A stretch of 64,000 bases of DNA from Omphalotus guepiniiformis. Its lineage: Eukaryota; Basidiomycota; Agaricomycetes; Agaricales; Omphalotaceae. Every line of letters begins with the position of its first letter. Position 1 is the first letter of the stretch. Both the position numbers and the translations under genes were made by a program. The notes beneath the pieces are model-generated. The model was not told the DNA's origin and made no database searches. It saw nothing but the letters and a program-made list of their open reading frames with translations. Location: assembly GCA_028554645.1 (NCBI GenBank), contig JAQOOI010000079.1, positions 2,108,001-2,172,000 of the forward strand, read 5' to 3'. Positions 24,566 to 35,034 of this stretch are shown piece after piece.

Positions 24566-27504
24566 TTGCGTTCTAGAAAGATAGATGTCGATTTACTTGC
24601 TGTATCAACAAAATGCCTTCTGACGAGCTTTTATAAACGCCTCATAGATACCTGAAGTGTACCCATGAAACACCACACTCAAAACAAAACACCAAATTCA
24701 TCTCCTCCCGCATGAATTACTCTCGAGGCCCGGGGAAGAGAATGACTGAAAGATATCCTCATCAAACAACTGAACGGGGACTCGATTCCATCTTGAGTAT
24801 GCTACCGACGTAGTCGTTAGTCGTTCTCAAAACTAGAACAAAGGACTCACATAGCTTTAGCAGTTTCTTTCTCAGAGAACCTATCAACATACTGAAAAAA
24901 TCTCGGGATTGGTTCTGTCCGAACAGCCAGCTCACTCCAACCAAATACTGTGAACGATGTATCAACCGACTTCTTTGTTCTTCTTTCGAGTTTTACTCCG
25001 TATGAGTATGTAACCTCGATGTGCTACCGGGCGCTCAGTGTGACGCAGCCGCTGAGGCTCGGAACAAGCTGCATTTCAGAGGGCATCCGGGCGCTACGCT
25101 CGACTCATGGCTATACAAACCTAGACACATTTGAGGCCTTGTAGCAATACTTCAAATTGAAAGCAGAACTTACGAAGTTTGGAGAACTTGGCCAGTGCCA
25201 GCAGTAGCAGACGCCCGGGGTGGACGAAGTCAACAATCGGTAGGCGCTGAAGCGCTAAAAAATCTCTCCTGTGACGGGCAGCCACGGGCGGGCCGGATCA
25301 AACTCCCACGTTTCAACACGTGGATACAAACCACTACTTTGACTCATGGTTATTTTTGTTATCATAGTGTAATTATAACTCTTCCCGACTTCTACCTTTT
25401 GCATTCAACGTCATACATTCGTGAATCTTCATTCGCGATTGGAATTAGATGTCAACCTCATGTAAGTATTCATCTGGAGTGACACTGAATTGATCTAAAT
25501 GAAGGCGTGTATTGCTCAGGTATTGATACGCATTGAACTCAGAAACCACGTCGACGGGCAATATGTTGACCAGTAGATGTATACTGGTAGTAAGAGAGAC
25601 ACCGCCCGTTCTACTCACGCAATGACTTCTCTTTACTCCTTCCCAATGCGTCCGAATTATGCACGCATGAAATCGATCCACTCTGCTTCAACGTAAAGGT
25701 TGCGCAACGATAAGCCAAGCTTTAGAGTCATCATTTATCATTCTATATCGGGATGAAGGCATTCTCCTGTTTACTTCCTACGGAGTCCTTCGGTCAACAA
25801 AGTAGATACTTGGAGCTTTCCTAGTTGGGCGTTCCTGACCGAAGCTCATGGTCAGGGTAAGGAAAAGCGTCGTTTCTGATCTTTCACTCAGTACTTACAG
25901 AATACTTACAGAACGTCAAGCAGTTACAACACTTCGCTAACTTGAAGTCCGATTCCTAAAAGGCAATACTCACTCAAGTCAACAACATCCGCTATCACCT
26001 TCACATGAACATGATCCATTAGCACAGTCACTTAACCACTCGACTCTTTCTACCTAAACGGTCGTACGGAACTCGCATATCTACTACTCCGAATCGGGTA
26101 CACCAAACTTGCCGAGCCGGTGAACATCCATATTTCGCGATGTAGCGCAATCTTCCTGCTATCTCGCAGATCGCCAGATCTTTCATTCATAGCCAGTCTG
26201 GGGTAATGATGGCCATCAAACTAACAGCGAGGGAGCTTTCATTACTTTGTACTCTACTTTCAGAAGCAAAGGATCAGAAGCGAATTTCAATTTGGGAACG
26301 GCCCCCATGACTTTCACCTACAGATACTTATATCAGTGAAGGTCTATCGAGAACATATCTAGCTTAGCGAGAGGCCTTGCTATGTTATGAGGGCTCCGAA
26401 GGGTGTATGTACATGTATATAGGGACAACATCCTGCTTTGTAGCGAGTATCTCGCATCCGAATTGGTCATTAATCGTTGATTCTCTAACCTCTTCGGTTT
26501 CGAATGGTACGTATGTAACAATATGTCTTCCGAGCTTCTTTTCTCTCGAGATACCGTAGATATCGTGCAGCGCGGCCAATGATAGTGGTAATTGATAATA
26601 CCCGGTAATACAGCAAAGCACCAGAGACACAGACGATATGTATTAGAACATGACAATTGGTATTGGACATGCGTGGCGAGAGAAATCGAGAAGTCAAGAA
26701 GCTCAGAAGATTATGCTCCGTTTACAGTATCGAATTCACGAATCCACGGAGGTAAGATACAATCTTGATAGGGACTATTTGAAAACTCGACATTCGACAT
26801 AAAGATCGGATATCTCATGAGAGTGGGGTGACGGATAAGACGAGTGAGGAAAGTTGAAAGAAGAAGAAGGGACGAGCAGCGATTGGTGGAAATGTTTTTA
26901 GTCCGACATATTCATGTTCTCCTTCGAGTCTGATGTTTGTCTTGTCACTGTCGTAGGGGCAAAACTCTCATGCCGCGATCTCGGCATGGTAGAGCCGAGA
27001 AGCGGCAAGTCGTCCAAGGTCGTCGGGGTGTCAGAAATAAATTAAAGCTGGAGCATGCCGGATCCGGAAACAAAAATTCGGTATCGATATCGATAAGTAC
27101 ACATCAAGCGTAACGCAATTGTTTCTTCCTCAGATTGACTCTATCAAAGCAGCTTCTTTGTTCTGCCCTTCCACTTCCTTTTGGACTCTCTTCCATTTTC
27201 AAAATGGCGTCAAGATGCACCGAAAAGGGAGGTCGTCTAATTTAAGTCGGAGCTGCAAGTCGTGCTGAATATTTCAGAAATAATCGATCGGTGATTGATT
27301 CAGATTTGGAAGATATCGTTATTATCGGATCAAGATCCGCACTCCGCCCAATTACTGGAGGGCTTTGTATATAAGAGCAGCGCCCACTCGTCCACCGTTA
27401 GCCTCCTCGTGTTCCTTCCGTACCACCACCACCTTCACCAAACCTACATCACTTTTTCTCTCTCATTCTTTCTTTTACATTTCGCCCTATCGCTCTTTCT
27501 TATA
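24566..27504. other. Long intergenic region upstream of FKBP12
   Basis: About 2.9 kb without a gene I can support; scattered frames of 60-107 codons on both strands have no motif. The right end is the FKBP12 promoter: a TATA box (TATATAAG, 27368-27375) about 130 bp before the start codon, then a CT-rich tract (27450-27500) typical of highly expressed fungal genes. Confidence 0.5.
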
Positions 27505-28370
27505 ATGGTCAGTGAAGTACTTATTGTGAGGTTGTTCTTGCTAATGATAATGCCCCGTAATGTATGCATATAGGGTGTTACAATTGAAAGACTCAACCCA
27601 GGTGATGGAACGACGTTCCCGAAGAAAGGTGGTAAGTAGTAGTTTCTATTCTCCATTGTGGTGCTGCTCTTGCTGATCTCATTGGTATAGACACGGTCTC
27701 AATACATTATGTTGGCACTCTGCTCGACGGCAAGAAATTTGACTCTAGTCGGGATCGGTCAGTCATTGCGAAACCCATCTCACAAGAATCGTGCACTAAC
27801 ATGATCGCATACGATGTTTAATCACTGGTCTCGTGATATCACGCTTCTCTTCTCTGCATGTCTTCGTTTCTGTTCACAGTGGCGCCCCTTTCAAGACTGA
27901 GATTGGTGTAGGCAAGGTCATCAAGGGCTGGGACGAAGGTGCGCTATTTCTTGGGGTTCAAGATGGGCTGATTCCTTATCTTCTTCGGTTTCTCGTATCT
28001 CACTCTGCCCGGTCTTATCGATTGACAACACACAACACTTTCCTCGATCATTTCTTATGCCATCGATCTGTAGGCGTTCCTCAGCTATCGCTAGGCGAAA
28101 AGGCCATTCTTACGGCCACTCCTGATTATGTATGTCAACTAGTTCAATTTCGTCTGTTATTACTGATTGTTTTCTGTGCCCATCAACATTCTGTCTTCCT
28201 TCACATTGCCTCCGATCGCCATTTGTTATTGGCCCATGCTCCGCGTTATAACCCCCCTGGCTTTTGCGTTTCTGATTGATCTTCAGGCATATGGAGCTCG
28301 TGGATTTCCCCCGGTGATACCGCCCAACTCGACGCTCAAATTCGAAGTGGAACTTCTAAAGATCAACTGA
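27505..28370 (+). CDS. FPR1: FKBP12-type peptidyl-prolyl cis-trans isomerase
   Basis: A six-exon gene giving a 108-residue single-domain FKBP, the same size as human FKBP12 and yeast Fpr1. The ATG (27505-27507) stands alone on exon 1; a GT-AG intron follows at once and exon 2 starts [19 protein letters not shown]. Later exons give [58 protein letters not shown] and [20 protein letters not shown] ending VELLKIN. The active-site pocket is complete: Tyr27, Phe37-Asp38, Val56-Ile57, Trp60, Tyr83 and Phe100 (numbering by eye). It is cytosolic, isomerises Xaa-Pro bonds, and in other fungi is the receptor of rapamycin and FK506. A TATA box and CT-rich tract precede it. One of the surest calls in the window. 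Confidence 0.95.
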
Positions 28371-29425
28371 TCGCATCGCATCGTATCGTACCCTATCGCA
28401 TTTTCTGAGTTCTGATGTTTTTTCTTTGTGACTGGAACATCGAGATTGATATCGATGACCGATTTTGACCCCCCGACCTCCTTTTCTTTGTTCTTTTTCT
28501 TGTCGCAGAATTCGTTTCTTTCCATCCAATGAGGCATATACGTCGTTCTGAGTGTACAATTGTTCGGGGCTATTGGTGACGTACGGACTCTCTCTCTCTT
28601 TTTATGTCTTCCTTTCCTCTCTGTCTCTGTGGTTCGCTATCTCATACATGTCTGTATGTCATTTCCTTTTTTCCTTTTTCGTTCTTCGGTTGTGATGTGT
28701 ACTCCTGTGCAAATACTCTCTGACTCTCATCATTTCCAACTTCCCCCCTCTCTCTCGACTCTATCATCTTTTATTGCACGTGTCACATACATACATACTT
28801 TAAGCATTGATGTACGTCTTGATTTCAAATTGAAAAACAACTATCACCTCTCAATTCGCGAATGTCGACACGGATGCATGAGTTCAAGGACCCACAGACG
28901 AAACATGTCCTGGGAGGAAATTAAAACACACTCGAATCAGAGAGGCGAGAACGAGATCAACTGGGACCCCCTAACCTTGGATTTGTTGGAATGGTAAGTA
29001 TGTGCAGACAGACTGAACTCGAGTGATCTAGTTCCCCGATGGAACCTCCGCAGCTTGTTAAACTCACCCAGGCAATGCCAGTGGGCGCCCAGTGGCGGCT
29101 AGCCTAGAGCATAGCGTAGAACGTAGAACTGTTGTGAACCTCACCTTCCTACTTACTCCTCAACGCGTGAACCCTCTGACAGTGAGAGTCAACACCAAAG
29201 GAAGGGTCTAGACTCTAGATCAATCTAGACCGTGCTGCGAGGCGCGCAACCACTCGCGTTCAAGCTAATCGGATGTATGTATACATGAGAATGGTCCAGA
29301 ATTTGTGGCACAAATGAAAAAACGGACAGCTTGAACCAGTTTGAACCAGTAAGCTTTACACACATAGCGGGAAGATCGAAGTACATACATACAACGAAAA
29401 ATACACTCATTATAGTCAACAGTAT
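28371..29425. other. Intergenic, FKBP12 3' flank
   Basis: CT-rich and AT-rich 3' flank of FKBP12 (28371-28860) and spacer up to the tRNA gene. Open frames here are low-complexity pyrimidine tracts with no recognisable protein. Confidence 0.5.
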
Positions 29426-29518
29426 CTCCCTGGCTGGGAGTCGAACCCAGCTTTCGCGCGTCACCTGATGAAGAGCTATCATGACAGGCGCGTGTACTAA
29501 CCGATATACTACCAGGGA
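29426..29518 (-). tRNA. tRNA-Asp(GTC) with 21-nt intron
   Basis: On the minus strand the 93-nt gene folds into a full cloverleaf. The acceptor is TCCCTGG pairing with CCAGGGA (7 bp), with discriminator G. The D-arm holds the A-box (TAGTATATCGGTTAGTA). The anticodon stem is CGCGC/GCGCG with loop CTGTCAC, so the anticodon is GTC (Asp). The T-arm CTGGG-TTCGACT-CCCAG holds the B-box. A 21-nt intron (29461-29481 on the plus strand) lies right after position 37, the canonical place for nuclear tRNA introns cut by the tRNA-splicing endonuclease. Without the intron the tRNA is 72 nt. Confidence 0.93.
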
Positions 29519-30277
29519 CATGTTTAACAGCCCACAGCGCGTATTATACGCTGTCACGATAGCGATGAACGACTTGCATCAGCATCATGAACAACAGATT
29601 TCGGAGATTGTCACTATGGATTCCTATGTAGCAATGAGCGTCTGTGGTACAGGTACAATACGGTTACCACGAGGGCGAGGCCCAGCACCTCCTCGTTCTC
29701 TACTAAGTCGATATTAATATCCGGATTGACCGGCTAGAAAAAACGCGTTCCTGGCTGTGTATATTGCCATGCGCGTTGTGCAGCTGCAGCTGGGAGAGCT
29801 AAGGAAGGCTGAGGTATGCAACGATGCATTGATATGTGTTTGGAACGCAGCATAAAGTTCAAGTAAAATTGTGTTCTTCCTCGTATGGCACCGGTGTGGC
29901 TTCCTCCCCGGTATGGAAGAAGCAAAGGCTGCAGAATGTGAGTTTCATCTTCAGTAACAGTAACAGTAACAAGGGCCCCTCGACGGCAACGGGAAAAAAA
30001 GGATCATTTGTACATATTGTAGAGTGACACAGCATTGTCCATACGATCCGAAAGAAGGGACAGAGATGGTGAACGTGAACCACAGCCGAAATAGAAACGA
30101 AACCAAGAACATAACATAACAAAGCAGCTCTACGGCCTGTCTAGCACTTTCATGTTTGTCCTCTACGATATTATTCGCATTTCGCAATGAGAATCCTTCT
30201 CCGCTTCCTGATCAACCCATACACCGACGCTGGTGAGATATGACGTGTAGCCTGCACTGCAACCGTACCCCGAGAGC
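29519..30277. other. Intergenic
   Basis: Spacer between tRNA-Asp and the TMEM50-family gene. A short trinucleotide-like run (cagtaacagtaacagtaac, near 29955) is the only pattern seen. The right half is probably 3' flank of the TMEM50 gene. Confidence 0.45.
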
Positions 30278-31292
30278 TCAGAGCGTGAGGTTGTATTCAT
30301 ACTCGCTGCTCGTGCTCTGTGCCATCCACAGAACGATCGCAGAGAGCATGAGAAGGATGTTTTGCGAGACATTCGCGTAGCCGTAGTACTTGAACATTTC
30401 AGGGTAGTCGCCGAGGAGGTACTTGAGCACGAGGACCGTCTATTCATATACACAGTGGGGTACGTTAGAACGACCAAAGGACGAAAAAAAAGGGTTCAGG
30501 GCAGAGAACCACACGTACCACACTTCCAGCAAGTCCACCAGCCATAAAAGCAAACCCAATAAACAAAAACAGCCTCGCGCGCCAAACCGCCCTCGAGTCC
30601 CCAAAGCCCTCTTCGCCTTTGATGCGGTCTTTGTCAATCAGATTGACGATGAGGTACCCAAGCAAAGAACATATCCCAGGAATCCAATCGACGAAAGAGA
30701 CATGTACTGGAGGTTCATCTCCCCATGGTACGTGAGCATGTTTAGATAGAATCGCAGCGTCGAGAAAGATCCAGTTGGCAATAGCGAACTATAGTAAAAT
30801 AAAATGAAAGAGCGCACATTGTGTAAATGACTTTTTTGAGATCGAACGCATGAAAATGACACGTACAAGAGCGCCCGCAACATACACCCCAATCGTCCTG
30901 CGATGCCTCCCAAGGTGAAAATTAGGAAAAGGAGCCAAGCAAACCCTTCTTGGGTCATAATCAGCTCTAGGCAAAGACATCTCGCTATTTCTCCCTAAGA
31001 ACTCGTCTCTTATTCTGTCTGCCCAGAAGTGTGTAGGCGTAGGTGAATGAAAAGAGTCGAAACTTGACTGTGAATGTCGCTGTTGCTGAGCAAGTGGTCT
31101 GGCGGTAATAGCCCTGGGAGTGGAAGACGACACCACTGCGGTGGCACCCTCACCGTGAGAACCATTTCCCATTCGTGGATTTTCGTCCTCATGGGAGTCC
31201 TCGTCATCATGCACCTCGACCTCGACCTGAACGGCTATTTCCACCGGACCAGTGAAGCTTGGGTCCGAGCTATTTCGTCTGAAGATAGACAT
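30278..31292 (-). CDS. TMEM50/UPF0220 (Vps68-like) membrane protein with N-terminal extension
   Basis: Exon 1 (ATG 31290-31292) encodes an acidic, Ser-rich extension of about 130 residues, then PFPNFHLGRHRRTIGVYVAGAL, the start of the UPF0220 domain. After an intron (about 30870-30788): FAIANWIFLDAAILSKHAH, VSFVDWIPGICSLLGYLIVN, RAVWRARLFLFIGFAFMAGG and, in the last exon, TVLVLKYLLGDYP...YGYANVSQNILLMLSAIVLW, ending EYEYNLTL with TGA at 30278-30280. Four membrane segments are expected. The yeast member Vps68 works with Vps55 in endosome-to-vacuole traffic, so a late-endosome role is plausible. Family members are usually about 160-190 residues; the long hydrophilic N-terminus (residues 1-130) is extra, and an alternative internal start cannot be excluded. 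Confidence 0.85.
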
Positions 31293-32604
31293 AGAGATAG
31301 ATGTGGAAGTACAAAGTTAAAGCTGTGACGTTTACGCCCCCCCCCTTGCTGGTTTGATTCGTGTTTGTGCGCTAGCTGTGGCGTTTAAATTGAACGATGA
31401 TATTGATGTTCCAGAATGGTTTCACAACGTTGTTCCCGTTACAAGACAGCCCATGTTGCGCCTTTTCTGGGAAGATGGGTGTTCGAGACCCATTGGTATG
31501 TCATATAAAACTCCCTTGACATACGGCATGGTACTTAGCTGATAATTGCGGTTGTAGATGACAGTGCGAAGGTTCATCTTTCACTCGAGATAACTCGACC
31601 AACTAAGGTAACCAACGGAGGATTCAATGCTCCAGGCTCCATGTGAATCGTCTTGTCGGCACCGAGTTTGTGACTTTAGAATGAGCGTTCCGTTAGACGC
31701 CCTGTCTAAACTTGGTGCAACAAACCCCCACATGACGCCTCATGTTACAACTACCATGCACTTCCAATGTGTGCTTGAATCTCAGCAGCTCTTCCATACA
31801 CTCGGCAATTCTTATTCTTTTCGCCCTGGAATAGAATACGCAACGGGGCCTCGCCAGAGGGGGTCTTCCCACTGCGCCGTACGTTCAAGGTATTTTTCAC
31901 AGGCACCCCAAGATCCACATGTTTTGAACAACAGACAGACGGAATTATCACAAATTCAGTCGGATCCACTTCATTGCGGATCCTTATCGTCATTCCGAGT
32001 GGGCTTCCTTCAATTATATCGGAAGACGGAAGACTTCAACGAAGAAGTACCATTTCATTATGAGTTAGTACATCTCTTTGAGAACCTCCTTTGAGGCTAG
32101 CAACACCTACTAGTGTTCTTATAGAAGATCTTTGTTCATTGATATCATCATTCTCACAGGATCAGTCTCTGACTTGGCTGCACACGATGCTGCCGAACAC
32201 CTTTGTATCACTGGTGTCACTGCCGAGTTCTTCCGCATCGTCGTAACACCACACCTGCTTTTGTTCGTTCCTCATTCAACACCAACTGCAATCTCTCATC
32301 ACGCATTCAACAAGTACTGCGCATGGAGGGGGTAAGGACGTACTCTTTCCCGTAATAGAATGGAATACTTACCTCAGAATATGATGTTTTAGCTGCAGAT
32401 CTTGAAGAGATGCCTGACAGCTAAATCACAAAACCTTTCAAGAACGGAAATCGGCTGGTTCACGGTATGCCCATTGAATAACAGACCCGCCGGTAGGTAT
32501 GCATGTTTGTAATTTGAGTTGCAAGGCTATCACCGGCAGTATTACGGGATATATAAAGGGAGAGGAGCTTTGTCCCCCCTCCGCACATTACTTTCTCTTG
32601 CGCA
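31293..32604. other. Intergenic, promoter of P450 2 at right
   Basis: 1.3 kb with no recognisable gene; the 155-codon frame at 31627-32094 has no family signature. A TATA-like ATATAAAGGG lies at about 32550-32560, roughly 50 bp before the P450 start. Confidence 0.45.
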
Positions 32605-35034
32605 ATGTCTCTATTTCTTATTGCTATCCTCGTAGCCGGGTTTTTCGGTCTATTTCTCTTTTTCATCAATAATTGCAGGGATAGGAAGAGCTTGAGTTCC
32701 AATGCGTTACCACCAGGTCCCCCTGCTGATCCCATCATCGGACATATTCGCTGTGTACCATCCGAGAACCAAGGGGACGTCTTTCATCAGTGGGCGAAAG
32801 TGTATGGTATGTCACTCTTTGTATAAACCTTTCAACGCGCTCATTAATTGAACAACTTGAACACTTGGGTTTCATTCATTTCTCTAGGTGACGTGATTCA
32901 TCTGCATTTTCTAGGCAAACATATGGTCGTACTTGACAGTATGGAAGCGGCGCACGAATTACTCGACAAAAGAAGCGCAAATTATAGCTGTAGACCAAAC
33001 TTTGTCGTATTTGAGATGTTGCGTCGTCATGTTCCATCATTCATGATTCGTCAGCCTGACTCACCCTCGGTTCCCCCCATTTAGGATGGGCTTCATGCCA
33101 ACCTTGACATTACTGCAATATGGGCCACGCTTCCACAAGCATCGTAAATGGCTTCAACAGTATCTTGGTCGTCAAGAGAGCCTCGCTTTTTTGCCGATAC
33201 AAACTGAAGAAGCTCGTGCCCTCGTCAGGAACATGATTGATCGCCCAGACAAACACGCACATCTATTTCTACGGTGAGTGGAAAACAAAAACAAAAAGAA
33301 CATGAGCTTTTGCATTCCCATTCTACTTTCATTTTTCAATTTTATTTTTGTCTTTTTCTTACCATCCGTATCGAACCAAACTGACCATGCCCCTCGCACG
33401 CATTGCAGATTCGCTACTTCGATCATGGTCAGAATAGCGTTCGGCCACCGTGTTACTTCAGATGATGACAAGTTCATGGAGATCGGGAAGAATATTGCAT
33501 ATACGGTTAATCAAGGAGGTCCTCCTGGAAATACTCCCGTGGACTTCTTTCCATGGTGTAAGTAAGCTTTTTAACCCACTCGCCTCGTGGAATCAAGCCC
33601 TTTTTTCCTTATACATAAAATTAAAAACCTAGTAAAGTATTTCCCTTCGTGGTTCCCAGGTGCCTACTACGGCGCGTGGGCTCGTACACGGCGATGGTCG
33701 ATTCGTGAGCTACATGAATACCCATTCCAGCAGCTCCGAAGGTCTCGGGTGGGTAACATTTGCTTTATTGGTTGTTCCGTGAATATTCAGAAGGACTTTT
33801 TATTCAGGCCACGGATGAAAAACGGTCGAGTGGGGAAGTAGATAACACATGCTTCCTATCTCAACTACTCGACACAGTCGATGATACTGCGTCCCATGAA
33901 GACCAAGAACATCTCGACGACATAAAAGGCGCCGCGGCTGTCATGTACGGTGCTGGAGTTGATACGGTACGGACCGAAAAACACTATACTTGGGTTATCT
34001 GTGACAATTTTATCTCACGCATGGTACATCCTTTTTTGTGCAGGCTGATGCGATTCTGCTCGTGTTCCTCATAGCCATGATCCTACACCCCGAATGTCAA
34101 CGAAAAGCTCAAGAAGAAATGGACCGTGTCGTTGGCAACGACAGGTTACCCGAATATTGTGATCGTTCGTCGTTACCTTACGTTGAGTGTATCCTCCAGG
34201 AGACCCTTCGGTCAGTCTTCATGGCTTTATGATTGTCTGCGGTTAACATATAAATACCTCGGTTCCAGGTGGAACACTGTTGTACCTCTCGGTTAGTGGC
34301 CTTTTGTTATAGTCTCGAATGTTGGAATCTCACATTAACCCACATTAACCCAGGTGTACCCCATCGTTCTATCGAGGATGACGTCTATAAAGGCATGTTC
34401 ATCCCCAAGGGTACCATCATCTTCGCAAACGCGAGGTAAGCAGGTTTTCGGTGTTGATGACCGCCCGATACATATTTCTTGAACCTATGCAATTATACAA
34501 CAGGGGAATGTCCCAAGATGAGAACGTCTACTCCGAATCCTCAAAATTCAACCCGTCCCGCTTTCTACCAAAACCAGAAGGAAACGGGGAACCACACTTT
34601 ATTGGTACTTATGGCTTTGGAAGACGGTGCGTTCTCGCGGTTTAATTCATTCAATTTGCCCATTCATTCATTTCCGCCCATACTTACTTTTGGCATTGTT
34701 CTCTCACTCCGTACCTCCGCGTTCAATTCACGAACAAAATTAGAGTATGCCCTGGCCGACATTTGGGAGACGCTACCTTATGGCTTGGTATTGCCACCAT
34801 CTTGTCTGTCTTGAACATTCGACCAAAGAAGGATAGATCGGGAAGGGATATTCTACCCGAAGTCAAGTTTACTGTGGGTATCGTGAAGTAAGTCTATGTT
34901 GCGTTTTCTATTGGAGACTCTTGTTTCTGATGTAGACCGCCTGCCTGTGTGTTCGACATAGCTCACCCGTGCCGTTTGAATGTGACATTCGACCTCGTTC
35001 GGAGAAAGCCAGAATGTTGGCTATGAGCAATTAG
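32605..35034 (+). CDS. Cytochrome P450 (CYP64/CYP5144-like) 2
   Basis: A close relative of the P450 at 16.8-19.0 kb. ATG 32605 opens a membrane anchor (LFLIAILVAGFFGLFLFFI), then the hinge [15 protein letters not shown]. Further exons give DVIHLHFLGKHMVVLDS, LLDKRSANYSCRPNFVVFEM, YGPRFHKHRKWLQQYLG, IMVRIAFGHR, PSWFPGAYYGAW and VMYGAGVDT (helix I). The ExxR Glu-Arg pair is in LQETLR, followed by VPLGVPHRSIEDDVYKG and FNPSRFLP (PxRF). The haem loop FGRRVCPGRH is split by an intron; the Cys falls near 34747. After a final intron the tail SSPVPFECDIRPRSEKARML ends in MSN and TAG at 35032-35034. All catalytic motifs are intact. Shared intron positions and shared rare segments (RSANYSCRP, SWFPG) with P450 1 indicate a common ancestor by duplication. 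Substrate unknown. Confidence 0.88.

Noticed and set aside
28560..28997. 145-codon plus frame after FKBP12
   Set aside because: Made of pyrimidine-rich 3' flank (Ser/Leu/Phe tracts) with no family signature.
31627..32094. 155-codon plus frame before P450 2
   Set aside because: No recognisable domain and no promoter or splice context.
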